Shown here: positions 1 through 6,937 of the stretch, piece after piece
Layout of the letters: each line of letters begins with the position of its first letter
Position numbering within the stretch: the stretch's first letter is position 1
Assembly (NCBI GenBank): GCA_963797115.1
Contig: CAWCOH010000001.1
Coordinates: 2,542,001-2,606,000, forward strand
Length of the DNA: 64,000 nt
From: AP-15 sp963797115
GTDB lineage: Bacteria > Pseudomonadota > Alphaproteobacteria > ATCC43930 > CGMCC-115725
Direction: 5' to 3'
Notes under the pieces: generated by a model
Databases searched by the model: none
What the model was told of the DNA's origin: nothing
Seen by the model: the letters and a program-made list of their open reading frames with translations, nothing else
Made by a program: the position numbers and the translations under genes

Positions 1-1468
1 CGGTGATCAGCACGACCGCACCAGCCGGGTCGAAACGAATTTCGGCGTGCTCGTAATCGCGCCCGCCGCTGGCGGCAACTGCGGTCGCCACGCCCACTCC
101 GTACAGTTTGCCCCGTTCCTTCGCGGCGCGCTGCCGCTCGGCCGCCGAGCTATATCCGGCGAGCCTGAGGCAATCCTCGAGGTTCTTGGCGAAATCGCCG
201 CTGTCGTAAACTTGCTGCATCGTCGTCTTGTACGGCATCGAAGCGGCGGGGATCGTGTTGCGCCGCCGCAGTTCAGCCGGGTCGAGCCCCAGCTCGCGTG
301 CCGCCTGCTCGATGACCGACTCGATGACAAAGATCGGCTCGGGCCGCCCGCCGCCGCGATAGGGCGCGATCGACATAGTGTTGGTGAGCGCCGCGGTGAC
401 TTCGACGTGCACCGCCGGGATCGCATACGTGTTGACGAGACAGCCGAGCGCCACGGTCAGCGGGATCGTCGGCCGGTCGGTCGAGTAATAGGCGCCGATC
501 GACGCCGCCCAGTCCGCCCGCAGCGCCAGGAAATTGCCATCACGGTCGAGGGCCAGCTCGGTGTCGATGACGCTGCCACGGCTCTGCTCGTCGCTGAGGA
601 GCCCTTCGGAGCGCTCGGCGATCCAGCGCACCGGCCGGCCGGTCACCTCGGATGCCCACAACGACAGCGCGTATTCGGGATAGGTGCCGCCCTTCATCCC
701 GAAGCCGCCGCCCATATTGTCGCAAACGACCCGGAATTTGTGGTGCGGCAGCTTAAAGATCTGCTCGGCGAGCAGGGCACGCGGTCCGTGCACCGACTGC
801 ACCGTGCAGCGGATCGTATAACGGTCATCGTCGGGATCGTACTGGGCGAGACAGCCGCGCGGCTCCATGCTGTTCGCCGTGATCCGGTTGATCACCGTTT
901 TGCGGCGCACGATGCGATCGGCGCGTGCAAAGGCGGCGTCCACCGCTTCCTTGCTGCCGGCTTCGTGGAAGAATGCCTCGTTGCCCGGGTTATCGGACCA
1001 CACGGCAGGCGCGCCGGGGGCGAGTGCGGCCTCGGCGGTCGTCACCGCCGGCAGGATCTCGTATTCGACCGCGATCAGTTCGGCCGCATCCTTGGCCTGG
1101 TCAAGCGTCTCGGCGACGACGAAGGCAACTGGATCACCGACGTAGCGGACATAGCCCTGCGCCAGAATCGGCTGCGAGCAGACGAAGGCTGGGCGACCGC
1201 CCCGCCGCCGGCGCGGCATCAGCGGGCGCAAGGTGCCGAGCCCGCGCACCGTCAAATCATCGCCCGTGAGGACCGCGAGCACCCCCGGCGCTGTCCGCGC
1301 CTCCGCAGCATCGATGGAGATGATGCGAGCATGGGCGTGCGGCGAGCGCATGACATAGCCGCGCGCCTCGTGCGGCAGCCTCACATCATCGACGTAGCGC
1401 CCCTTCCCCCGCAACAGACGAAAATCCTCTTCGCGGAGTACCGGCATACCGATCGATTGCACGCTCAT
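1..1468 (-). CDS. Xanthine dehydrogenase/CoxL-family molybdopterin-binding subunit (3' end outside window)
   Basis: The minus-strand frame is open from an ATG at 1468 to the left edge, giving about 489 residues of a protein that normally has 750-800. It starts MSVQSIGMPVLREEDFRLLR, the usual beginning of the large molybdenum-cytosine-dinucleotide subunit of CoxL/aldehyde-oxidase-type hydroxylases. A glycine-rich cofactor motif GGGFGMKGG lies near residue 240 and AYRGGGRPEP near residue 370. True carbon monoxide dehydrogenases carry AYRCSFR at the latter place, so this is a CoxL-like hydroxylase of unknown substrate. The FAD and iron-sulphur subunits are not in the window. The frame reading rightward on the other strand is an antisense shadow. 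Confidence 0.9.
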   Translation of the reverse strand, partial: MSVQSIGMPVLREEDFRLLRGKGRYVDDVRLPHEARGYVMRSPHAHARIISIDAAEARTAPGVLAVLTGDDLTVRGLGTLRPLMPRRRRGGRPAFVCSQPILAQGYVRYVGDPVAFVVAETLDQAKDAAELIAVEYEILPAVTTAEAALAPGAPAVWSDNPGNEAFFHEAGSKEAVDAAFARADRIVRRKTVINRITANSMEPRGCLAQYDPDDDRYTIRCTVQSVHGPRALLAEQIFKLPHHKFRVVCDNMGGGFGMKGGTYPEYALSLWASEVTGRPVRWIAERSEGLLSDEQSRGSVIDTELALDRDGNFLALRADWAASIGAYYSTDRPTIPLTVALGCLVNTYAIPAVHVEVTAALTNTMSIAPYRGGGRPEPIFVIESVIEQAARELGLDPAELRRRNTIPAASMPYKTTMQQVYDSGDFAKNLEDCLRLAGYSSAAERQRAAKERGKLYGVGVATAVAASGGRDYEHAEIRFDPAGAVVLIT

Positions 1469-1500
1469 TATCTCAATCCTGGGTCTCGATCCTGTGTCAG

Positions 1501-2091
1501 CTAGCGGCGCCCGCCCATGCCGCCCGTGTGGGCCGCGGCGAAGCCATGTCGGAACCCGGAACGACCTGGCCCATGGGCGAAGCCGCGGTGAAACCCCCCG
1601 TGGAAGCCCCGGTGGAGGCCCCGGTGGAAGCCGTTGTGGAAACCGTGATGGAAGCGGTTGAACCGCTGCACGACAAAGATCGACGGGGCCAAGCCGAAAT
1701 ACCCCGGGCCGAAATACCCCGGGCCGAAATACCCCGGGCCGAAATCCCAGGGAGAATCCCACGAAGCGGGAAAGTAGTCGGGATAAGCAGAACCGACAGG
1801 ATAAGGGGAATAGGACGCCGCCGGGACGTCATAAACCTGCGGCGGCAATCCCGGCGTATTCTGGGTGATCCGCCAGCTCCCGTCGGGTTGCTGGCAGGCT
1901 TCGACGTTGGCCTGCTGCTGCTGACCCCCGACCGCCACCGGGACGGTGTAGCTGCTGCACGCAGGCTCCGCTGCGGCAGGCTGTGCGCTCGGGTTCTCGG
2001 CAGCTGCCGTCGTCCCGGCGACCGTCGCATCGGGTAAGGGCTGACACGCCCCGCAGGCCAAGATCGTCGCCAGTATCGAGAGCCGGCGCAT
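1501..2091 (-). CDS. Repeat-rich, His/Gly/Phe-rich exported protein (probable lipoprotein)
   Basis: A 196-residue protein starts 2 bp after the stop of the upstream reductase, so it is probably translated from the same message. Residues 1-20 form a signal peptide with cysteines suited to lipidation (ILACGAC). The middle resembles small periplasmic proteins with a TVPVAVGGQ stretch and a DGSWRIT stretch. Residues about 115-132 are a threefold FGPGY repeat, and the last 60 residues repeat FHxGFHxGLHRG-type units rich in His, Gly and Phe. The low-complexity tail could bind metal or self-associate, but that is inference. No named family was recognised. Frame choice rests on the signal peptide and on tight packing against the neighbour. 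Confidence 0.7.
   Translation of the reverse strand: MRRLSILATILACGACQPLPDATVAGTTAAAENPSAQPAAAEPACSSYTVPVAVGGQQQQANVEACQQPDGSWRITQNTPGLPPQVYDVPAASYSPYPVGSAYPDYFPASWDSPWDFGPGYFGPGYFGPGYFGLAPSIFVVQRFNRFHHGFHNGFHRGLHRGFHGGFHRGFAHGPGRSGFRHGFAAAHTGGMGGRR
1693..1737. repeat. Three tandem 15-bp units inside the exported-protein gene
   Basis: The unit CCGAAATACCCCGGG is repeated three times in perfect register, followed by a partial fourth copy. It encodes the FGPGY repeats on the minus strand. Because the unit is a multiple of three, copy number can change without breaking the frame. Confidence 0.9.
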
Positions 2092-2093
2092 CG

Positions 2094-3113
2094 CTACCCC
2101 GCTGTCGGACCGTCGCCGAGCCTGACCACGAGCTTGCCGAAATTGCGGCCCTGCAAGAGGCCGATAAATGCCTCCGGCGCCCGGTCGAGACCGTCGACGA
2201 CGTCCTCGCGATATTTGAGCTCGCCGCTCTTCAGCAATGGCGCCGCCATCGCCCGGTATTCAGCAAAGCGCTGCCTTTGGTCGCTGACGATGAAGCCCTG
2301 GATCCTGAGCCGCTTGCGCACCGCTGAGATCAGATTGGGGCCAGGGCGCGGCTCGATGTCGTTGTATTCCGCCACCATGCCGCACATCACCATGCGGCCG
2401 AAATCGTTGAACCGCGGGAAGACCACCTGCTGCACCGCCCCGCCGACATTCTCCCAATAGACGTCGATCCCTTTCGGACAGGCCCGGTCGAGTGCTGCGC
2501 CAAGATCGGCGGTGCGATGATCGAGACACGCATCGAAGCCGAGCTCGGCCTCGACATAACGGCATTTCTCGGCACCGCCGGCGATGCCGACGACCCGCGC
2601 GCCCTCGCGCCTTGCCAGCTGACCGACGACCGCGCCGACTGCCCCCGAAGCTGCCGAGACGACGACGGTCTCGCCGCGCTGCGGCCGGCCGATCTCGCTC
2701 AGCCCGACATAGGCGGTGAGCCCGGGCATGCCGAGCACGCCGAGGGCGGCAGAGAGCGGCGCCTCGGCTGGATCGAGCTTGAGCAGTCCATTGCCCGGCA
2801 CCGCGCTATAGAGCTGCCAACCATAACCGCCCAAGACGAAGTCGCCTTCGCGGAAAGCCGGATCGCGCGACCGCGCGACCTCGCCAACCACCCGGCCTTC
2901 CAAGACGGCGCCGATTTCGACCGGCTTGGCATAAGACCTGGCCCCGCTGATCCGGCCGCGCATATAGGGGTCGAGCGAGAGATAGATCCCGCGCACCAGC
3001 ACCGCCCCGTCGGCCAAGTCGGGCAACGGCGCGTCCGCTATTTCGAAATCGGCGGGCGTCGGGGCGCCGGTCGGCCGGCGTTTCAGCAGCACCTGTCGGT
3101 TCCGGTTTGCCAT
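2094..3113 (-). CDS. NADP-dependent oxidoreductase, zinc-less MDR family (CurA/leukotriene B4 dehydrogenase type)
   Basis: A 339-residue protein of normal family length. It reduces activated double bonds of alpha,beta-unsaturated ketones or aldehydes with NADPH. The N-terminal substrate domain has LSLDPYMRGR near residue 48, typical of CurA-like reductases. The Rossmann fold follows with AASGAVGAVVGQLA near residue 155 and DVYWENVGG near 217. There are no structural or catalytic zinc cysteines, as expected for this branch. The start follows a GGGAGG-like ribosome site just upstream of 3113. The small exported protein follows after 2 bp. The substrate cannot be told from sequence. Confidence 0.93.
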   Translation of the reverse strand: MANRNRQVLLKRRPTGAPTPADFEIADAPLPDLADGAVLVRGIYLSLDPYMRGRISGARSYAKPVEIGAVLEGRVVGEVARSRDPAFREGDFVLGGYGWQLYSAVPGNGLLKLDPAEAPLSAALGVLGMPGLTAYVGLSEIGRPQRGETVVVSAASGAVGAVVGQLARREGARVVGIAGGAEKCRYVEAELGFDACLDHRTADLGAALDRACPKGIDVYWENVGGAVQQVVFPRFNDFGRMVMCGMVAEYNDIEPRPGPNLISAVRKRLRIQGFIVSDQRQRFAEYRAMAAPLLKSGELKYREDVVDGLDRAPEAFIGLLQGRNFGKLVVRLGDGPTAG

Positions 3114-3260
3114 CGGCTGTTCCTCCCTCGCCGAGCCATCGCGGGAGGCAGCTTATCGCCGCAAACGGCCGAGCGCCATTGGCCGAGTGCCGGCGGATCG
3201 GTCAAAATCCGCCGTGGTCAGTCGATCTCAACAATCGGTTGCGTCGGCGTTTTTACCTCC

Positions 3261-3289
3261 GCTGCACCTGCAGCGGGTCTGCAGCGGGA
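3261..3289. repeat. Dispersed CTGCAG-containing palindrome, copy 1
   Basis: GCACCTGCAGCGGGTCTGCAG contains two CTGCAG halves five bases apart. Near-identical copies lie at 37847-37880 and 42562-42589, all between genes. Confidence 0.8.
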
Positions 3290-3320
3290 TTTCGCCTTTG
3301 GGTTTAATATCTCGGCCAAG

Positions 3321-3348
3321 CCTTTCCCGGCGAAGGCCGGGGCCCATG
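3321..3348. repeat. Short GC-rich palindrome (CCCGGCGAAGGCCGGG type)
   Basis: TTCCCGGCGAAGGCCGGGG is an imperfect hairpin of a type that recurs at 6585-6608, 55743-55770 and 56741-56870. It sits at or just before the 5' end of the group II intron remnant. Confidence 0.75.
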
Positions 3349-3421
3349 TGTGCCACGCATGGGGCTGAACTTGGAGGTGCAAGTCCTCTTCGGGCCGCAA
3401 GGAGCGGAACCGATAGCCAAA

Positions 3422-3553
3422 AGCCTGCCCCTGGCTTGAACAGGGGGCAACTGCCTCGCAGTGATGCGGGGTGGGGAGGAAGCCGGCGGCAAAACGGGGA
3501 GCCGACGAACAGGAACCGGATACAAAGCCTGCCCCTGCGAAGGCAAGGGGCCA
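3422..3553. repeat. Two CTGCCCCTG...CAGGGG palindromes inside the intron ribozyme region
   Basis: AGCCTGCCCCTGG...CAGGGGG (3422-3447) and AAGCCTGCCCCTGCGAAGGC (from 3525) are hairpins of one family. A third relative lies at 3799-3829. They interrupt otherwise intron-like sequence. Confidence 0.7.
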
Positions 3554-4004
3554 GTGCGGTGGGGCAACCCGGCATGGGACGGGGACGCCCGGTACTCCTT
3601 CTGTTCATCGCACGGGTAGATCTGGCGGCTACCCCGGGAAAGTGCAGTGTCTTACCGTGGGAGACCTCCCCGGCTCTCCGGGGCGAGCCGGAGCAGGGTG
3701 CTGGTGACGGCATCCGATGGGGGTCGGGGAGGGGTCAGCCGAGGCCATCGTAGCGCCTGCCCGCGGGGCCGGCGCGAAGGGCCGAGTCTCTGAGCCAAGA
3801 GCCTGCCCTTGCGAAAGCGGGGGAGCAGACCAGAGCCACTCGGTGACAGCAGCACGGCAGCGGCGAGCAGCTGGACCTCTTTGACGGGCCCTGAAGGCAA
3901 CGCTGCGCCACGGCGGACCCGGCCCGGCAGACCCGAGGCGAGAGCGCGCGCGGAGCGGCAAGCTGACACGGCGGGGCAACGGGAACGAGCCTTAACGCGG
4001 GGGC

Positions 4005-4265
4005 TGAGGCGGTCCGCTGTCGCCGCTGCTGGCCAATCTGCTGCTGGCCAATCTGCTGCTGGACGATCTCGACAAGGAACTCGAACGCCGCGGCCACCAC
4101 TTCTGCCGTGGCGCCTGTCCTCGGGCCGGCCGACGGCCGGACCCGTGGGCCGACGACTGTAACATCGACGTGCGCTCGCAGGCAGCCGGGGAGCGGGTCA
4201 TGGCGTCGGCGACGCGGTTTCTGGAAAGCCGTTTGCGGCTTCGGGTCAATCAGCAGAAAAGCGCC
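4005..4265 (+). pseudogene. Group II intron reverse transcriptase, middle fragment
   Basis: Frame +3 reads GGPLSPLLANLLL then DDLDKELERRGHHFCR, WADDCNIDVRS and RFLESRLRLRVNQQKSA. These are the palm motifs of group II intron-encoded proteins, RT5 including the catalytic Y/FADD box (here WADD). The residue before GGPLSP, normally Gln, is a TGA stop at 4005-4007. A 15-bp duplication doubles LLANL. A 36-bp palindromic segment at 4110-4145 is inserted in frame between FCR and WADD. The N-terminal palm domain (RT0-RT4) was not found upstream. The reading stops at 4265, where the IS110 element begins. Confidence 0.85.
4110..4145. repeat. 36-bp palindromic insertion next to the RT catalytic box
   Basis: The segment contains GGGCCGGCCGACGGCCGGACCC, a near-perfect hairpin here read as its two arms GGGCCGGCC and GGCCGG. 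Its length is divisible by three, so the frame is kept on both sides. Confidence 0.75.
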
Positions 4266-4289
4266 CCCGGCCTTCGCCGGGGCAGGCTT

Positions 4290-4625
4290 GTATGGGGTGA
4301 TGGTTGTCAAGCCCTCGGACTGTCGATTTGTCGTCGGCCGGCGTGATGGAGCGGAGCGGAAGCGGGTCGGATGATCCAAGGGGAGCTCGTCCTCGGGGCG
4401 GTGGCGCCCAACACACTTGTATTCGGTAGGCCTCGGGTGGGCCTGGACCATGATGCAGTGATGCGCATCGGCAACGAGGCTCCGGGCGGCGGGCCCATTC
4501 TCTGGGACGGCGTAAAAGCCATGCCTGCCTCGGGACACCGCCACCTCGGATCGTTACCGGCGCCCGGTGGTCATGAGGCCAACGGGCACCGCTTGGGCTT
4601 TAACAATCACCCGCCGGCCGGCCAC
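4290..4625 (-). other. Long non-coding tail of the IS110 element, candidate bridge-RNA region
   Basis: No convincing protein is encoded. In the IS1111 subgroup of IS110 elements the non-coding RNA that guides target choice lies downstream of the transposase, and in the IS110 subgroup upstream. Here the sizeable non-coding segment is downstream. The assignment is inference from position and size; no RNA fold was computed. Confidence 0.35.
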
Positions 4626-4712
4626 TCACGTCGCCGGCCGCAGCACGACACCCTCGGGAACTTCGCCGATGGTCGCCAGCCGCCACAAGCCGATCAGCAG
4701 CTTGCGGGCCAG

Positions 4713-4735
4713 AGCTTGCCCCTGCGGAGGCAGGG
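4713..4735. repeat. 23-bp palindrome that frameshifts the IS110 transposase
   Basis: AGCTTGCCCCTGCGGAGGCA plus GGG. Removing these 23 bases joins RKTMIVA to LARKLLIGLWRL, the expected IS110 C-terminus. Confidence 0.8.
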
Positions 4736-4877
4736 GGCCACAATCATGGTTTTGCGGGCGCCGCCGCGGGCCTCGGCGGTGCGTCGCCAATACCAGCGGG
4801 CCAACGCGCTGTCCTTTTGGAAGATCAGAAAGCGCCACGCCAGTTGGATCATGCCGCGACGAACCCGGGCATTGCCG

Positions 4878-4906
4878 GCCCCCTGTTCCGCTGCCAGGGG
4901 CAGGCC
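4878..4906. repeat. In-frame palindrome in the IS110 transposase (GLPLAAEQGAG)
   Basis: Arms CCCCTG and CAGGGG flank TTCCGCTGC. On the coding strand it adds GLPLAAEQG between REKGLA and AGNARVRRG without changing frame. Confidence 0.75.
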
Positions 4907-5188
4907 GGCCAGACCCTTTTCCCGCCGGCGGCGGCCGCTCTCCTGCGGCGATCCGGTCAGCCCGCCATCCCGCGCCACCGCCCGCTGATCGCGCAGCGGA
5001 CGCGAGAAGGCCTCGTTGGCGAGCATGTCGGCGGTCTCGACACCCAGACCGCGAACCTGCGCCAGCACTCGGATCATGGGGTGGGCGCCGGCGTTCGGAT
5101 GCTGCTGCAACCGCTCCGCACGCGCGGTCTCGATCTCGCGGATCTGAGCCGCGATCAGCTGCAGCCGCGCCATCTGACGAGGACCTTT

Positions 5189-5213
5189 AGCCCACGGGCT
5201 TGACCCGTGGGGC
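5189..5213. repeat. In-frame palindrome in the IS110 transposase (PHGSSPWAK)
   Basis: AGCCCACGGGCTTGACCCGT followed by GGGGC, with arms GCCCACGGG and CCCGTGGGGC. It encodes PHGSSPWAK after LAEL, where relatives go directly on to the RxxMARLQ helix. Confidence 0.8.
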
Positions 5214-5692
5214 AACTCGGCCAGCGTGTTGTCCGGCAGCGGCACCCCTTCGGGCGTCCGCAAGCTCTCGAGCCGTGCCGCCGCGTTGCGCAAATTGGGT
5301 TTGAACCCGCGGATGCCGAGCCACCCCAGCATGCTCTTGAAGCGGTTGATGATGCGGGTGCGCTCGCCGACCAGCGCTTCGCGTTCGCGCCCCGGTCGCT
5401 TGGCGTCCTCCTCTTCCAGGTTCGGGATCGCGATCATCTGGCAATGGTCGGGTTCGCCGCGCAGCCCGCCGAGAAAGGCCCGCTTCAGCAGTGCCGTGTC
5501 GAGCCGGTCGGTCTTCGCCCGGCGATGTTCGCGCGAGACCGCGATGCTGTTGGGATGGATCACCTGGGCCTCGACGTCGCGCGCCCGCAGCCAGCGCGCC
5601 AGCCATACGCCGTCGCGACCGGCCTCAAAGCTGACCGCAATCCGGCTGATCTGCCGCCCGCTCCGCTCCGCTTCGCCCCGCCGTGAGCCTTC

Positions 5693-5718
5693 AGCCCACG
5701 GGCTTGTCCCGTGGGGCT
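5693..5718. repeat. In-frame palindrome in the IS110 transposase (QPHGTSPWAEG)
   Basis: Same family as 5189-5213, with loop TTGTC instead of TTGAC. The encoded peptide HGTSPWAEG closely matches the HGSSPWAKG of the other copy. Confidence 0.8.
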
Positions 5719-5967
5719 GCCGCAGCCGGAGCAGCGCTGCCGGATCAGGTTCGAGCTTTTTGGCCGGGTGACGCTCGATCCCCGGCACGATCCCAGCAAC
5801 CAGCCAACTCGACTGGCTCATCTCAATGACGGCGATCAGCGTGCTATCCTGGTCCAGAGCGGTGAGGCATCGGCTGAGATCATTGGCCTGTGGCATCGGG
5901 CACCCTCGTTGGTTCGATTGCAGCGACGATGGTGCCATGACCTCGCCGCTCGCCCCATAGCATCTCT

Positions 5968-6441
5968 GCCCCGGTCGGGGAGCGCCAGTTCCTCGACTAC
6001 CGGTTGAGCGCAGACGGCGCCCTCGGCATCGCGCCGAAGAGTGTCCAGTGCACCAAGGCGCGCCTGCGTCAGATCACGCAACCGGCGGTCAGCCTGGGGC
6101 AGATGATCGACGAGGCCAATGCCTACCTGACCGGATGGGTGACGTCCTTCCGTCACGCCCAGGCACACCGCCAGCTGCGCGGCCTGGATGGCTGGCGGCG
6201 CCGCAAGCTGCGCTGCGTGCGGCTCAAACAGTGCAAGCAGCCCGCGGGACGGCGCCGATTCCTCGCTCAAAACGGGGTCTCGCCGCGACCCGCCCGCGAG
6301 CTGGCCTCCTCCGGCCGCGGGTGGGGGTGTCTGGCTAATTCGCTGCAGGCGAAGATCGCCATCAACCGCGCTTGGTTCGGCCAACTCGGACTGCTCGATC
6401 CGACCGCCCGCCATGCCGCGCTCAATGCTCGGGCAAACCGC
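5968..6441 (+). pseudogene. Group II intron maturase, C-terminal fragment
   Basis: Reading GCC at 5968 onward gives ERQFLDYRLSADGALGIAPK, then RLRQIT, LGQMIDEANAYLTGWVTSFR and GLDGWRRRKLRCVRLKQCK. These are the thumb/maturase (X) domain motifs of intron-encoded proteins. Further downstream, ELASSGRGWGCLANS and NRAWFGQLGLLDPTARHAAL complete the usual C-terminus. It continues the reverse transcriptase fragment that ends at 4265 and is separated from it only by the IS110 element. The encoded chain could not be made intact. Confidence 0.88.
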
Positions 6442-6584
6442 CGTGGTCCGTGGCCCGTACGCCCGGTGGTGTGCGAGGGGGGAACCGTGCGGAACCTCCC
6501 TACTCGATCTCATCGCAGCACGAGCCGATCAGTATCCGCAAGTCATTGGTAATACGTGAAAAGTTCGAGTCGATGGAAAGATAG

Positions 6585-6608
6585 GTCCCGGCCTTCGCCG
6601 GGAAAGCG
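6585..6608. repeat. Short GC-rich palindrome (CCCGGCCTTCGCCGGG)
   Basis: Near-perfect 6-bp arms CCCGGC/GCCGGG around CTTC, followed by AAAGCG, as in the copies at 3321 and 56741. Confidence 0.8.
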
Positions 6609-6711
6609 ACCAAAAGGATGCGTCAATCCCGATCCTTTCACAGCCTCTCAGAATGAGGAAATTTCTGAATGCCATCACCGATGGAGAGGTCGTCCGCAAT
6701 GAGATCGACAG

Positions 6712-6809
6712 CCCCTTGCCCGGACTTGATCCGGGCATCCATGTGCAGCCAACAGCTGTGGGCGGGGGCGGCAGAAGGCGTCGATGCCCGGATCAAGTCC
6801 GGCAAGGGG
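6712..6809. repeat. Facing pair of palindromic units (REPIN-like)
   Basis: Arm 1 (6712-6739) and arm 2 (6783-6809) are inverted copies differing by one base; both contain CCGGACTTGATCCGG or its complement. A 43-bp spacer separates them. Confidence 0.85.
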
Positions 6810-6937
6810 AGCGAGTGGCCGGCAGGCGCCGCTGCGCGGGTACTACAACCTATAGGAGAGGTTTTGCTGCAGATTCGCGCCAGATGGCGGAGGCTGCAAC
6901 AATCGATGCAATTGATGGTTGTGGGCTGTCGGCTCGG

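Larger units (their letters stand above)
4626..5896 (-). pseudogene. IS110-family DEDD transposase, interrupted by four palindromes
   Basis: The probable start is ATG at 5896 (MPQANDLSRCL), preceded by GAGGG. The N-terminal RuvC-like DEDD domain shows AVIEMSQSSWLVAG, SFEAGRDGVW and REHRRAKTDRLDT. The C-terminal transposase_20 region shows LAQVRGLGVETADMLANE, LTGSPQESG and NARVRRGMIQLAWRF. Compared with the smooth family sequence, extra in-frame residues appear at RQPHGTSPWAEG, LPHGSSPWAKGP and GLPLAAEQGAG, each encoded by a palindrome. A fourth, 23-bp palindrome at 4713-4735 shifts the frame after RKTMIV. The frame then ends early at 4694, while the original C-terminus ARKLLIGLWRLATIGEVP is readable in another frame down to 4626. 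Confidence 0.9.
4266..5960 (-). mobile_element. IS110-family insertion sequence inserted in the intron maturase ORF
   Basis: The maturase reading frame breaks after KSA at 4265 and resumes as ERQFLDYRLSADG from about 5980, with an IS110-type transposase between on the opposite strand. The right junction lies between about 5940 and 5968. IS110 elements make little or no target duplication, so ends cannot be fixed exactly here. Only about 50 bp precede the transposase start, but about 335 bp follow its end. Confidence 0.75.
3350..6508 (+). mobile_element. Degenerate group II intron carrying a nested IS110 element
   Basis: Sequence from about 3350 to 3700 looks like the ribozyme 5' domains of bacterial group II introns: conserved-looking blocks such as GCCGACGAACAGGAACC at 3500-3517 and a region ending near GTGGGAGACC at 3656. 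A reverse transcriptase fragment follows at 4005 and its maturase C-terminus resumes at 5968. The 3' end near TACTCGAT at 6501-6508 resembles a domain V-VI terminus. Palindromes have been inserted into the ribozyme region at 3422-3447, 3524-3553 and 3799-3829, so splicing is unlikely. The left boundary is uncertain by tens of bases. Confidence 0.7.
6509..6937. other. Gene-free stretch with palindromic repeats
   Basis: There is no supported gene between the intron end and the allantoinase stop. It contains a CCCGGCCTTCGCCGGGAAAG palindrome (6585-6608) and a facing pair of 27-28-bp arms (6712-6809). Confidence 0.7.

Noticed and set aside
1..1468. Naming the partial gene as carbon monoxide dehydrogenase coxL
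   Set aside because: The active-site loop reads AYRGGGR instead of the AYRCSFR of true CO dehydrogenase.
47..1504. Long plus-strand open frame over the molybdenum enzyme gene
   Set aside because: It is antisense to a clearly conserved CoxL-like protein and has Arg/His/Gly-rich content typical of a high-GC shadow.
1693..1737. Possible CRISPR array
   Set aside because: Units are contiguous 15-bp coding repeats with no spacers.
1528..2037. Plus-strand open frame with VEAPVEAPVEA and AEIPRAEIPRAEIP repeats
   Set aside because: The repeats are the complement of the tandem units in the minus-strand gene, which has a signal peptide and proper gene spacing.
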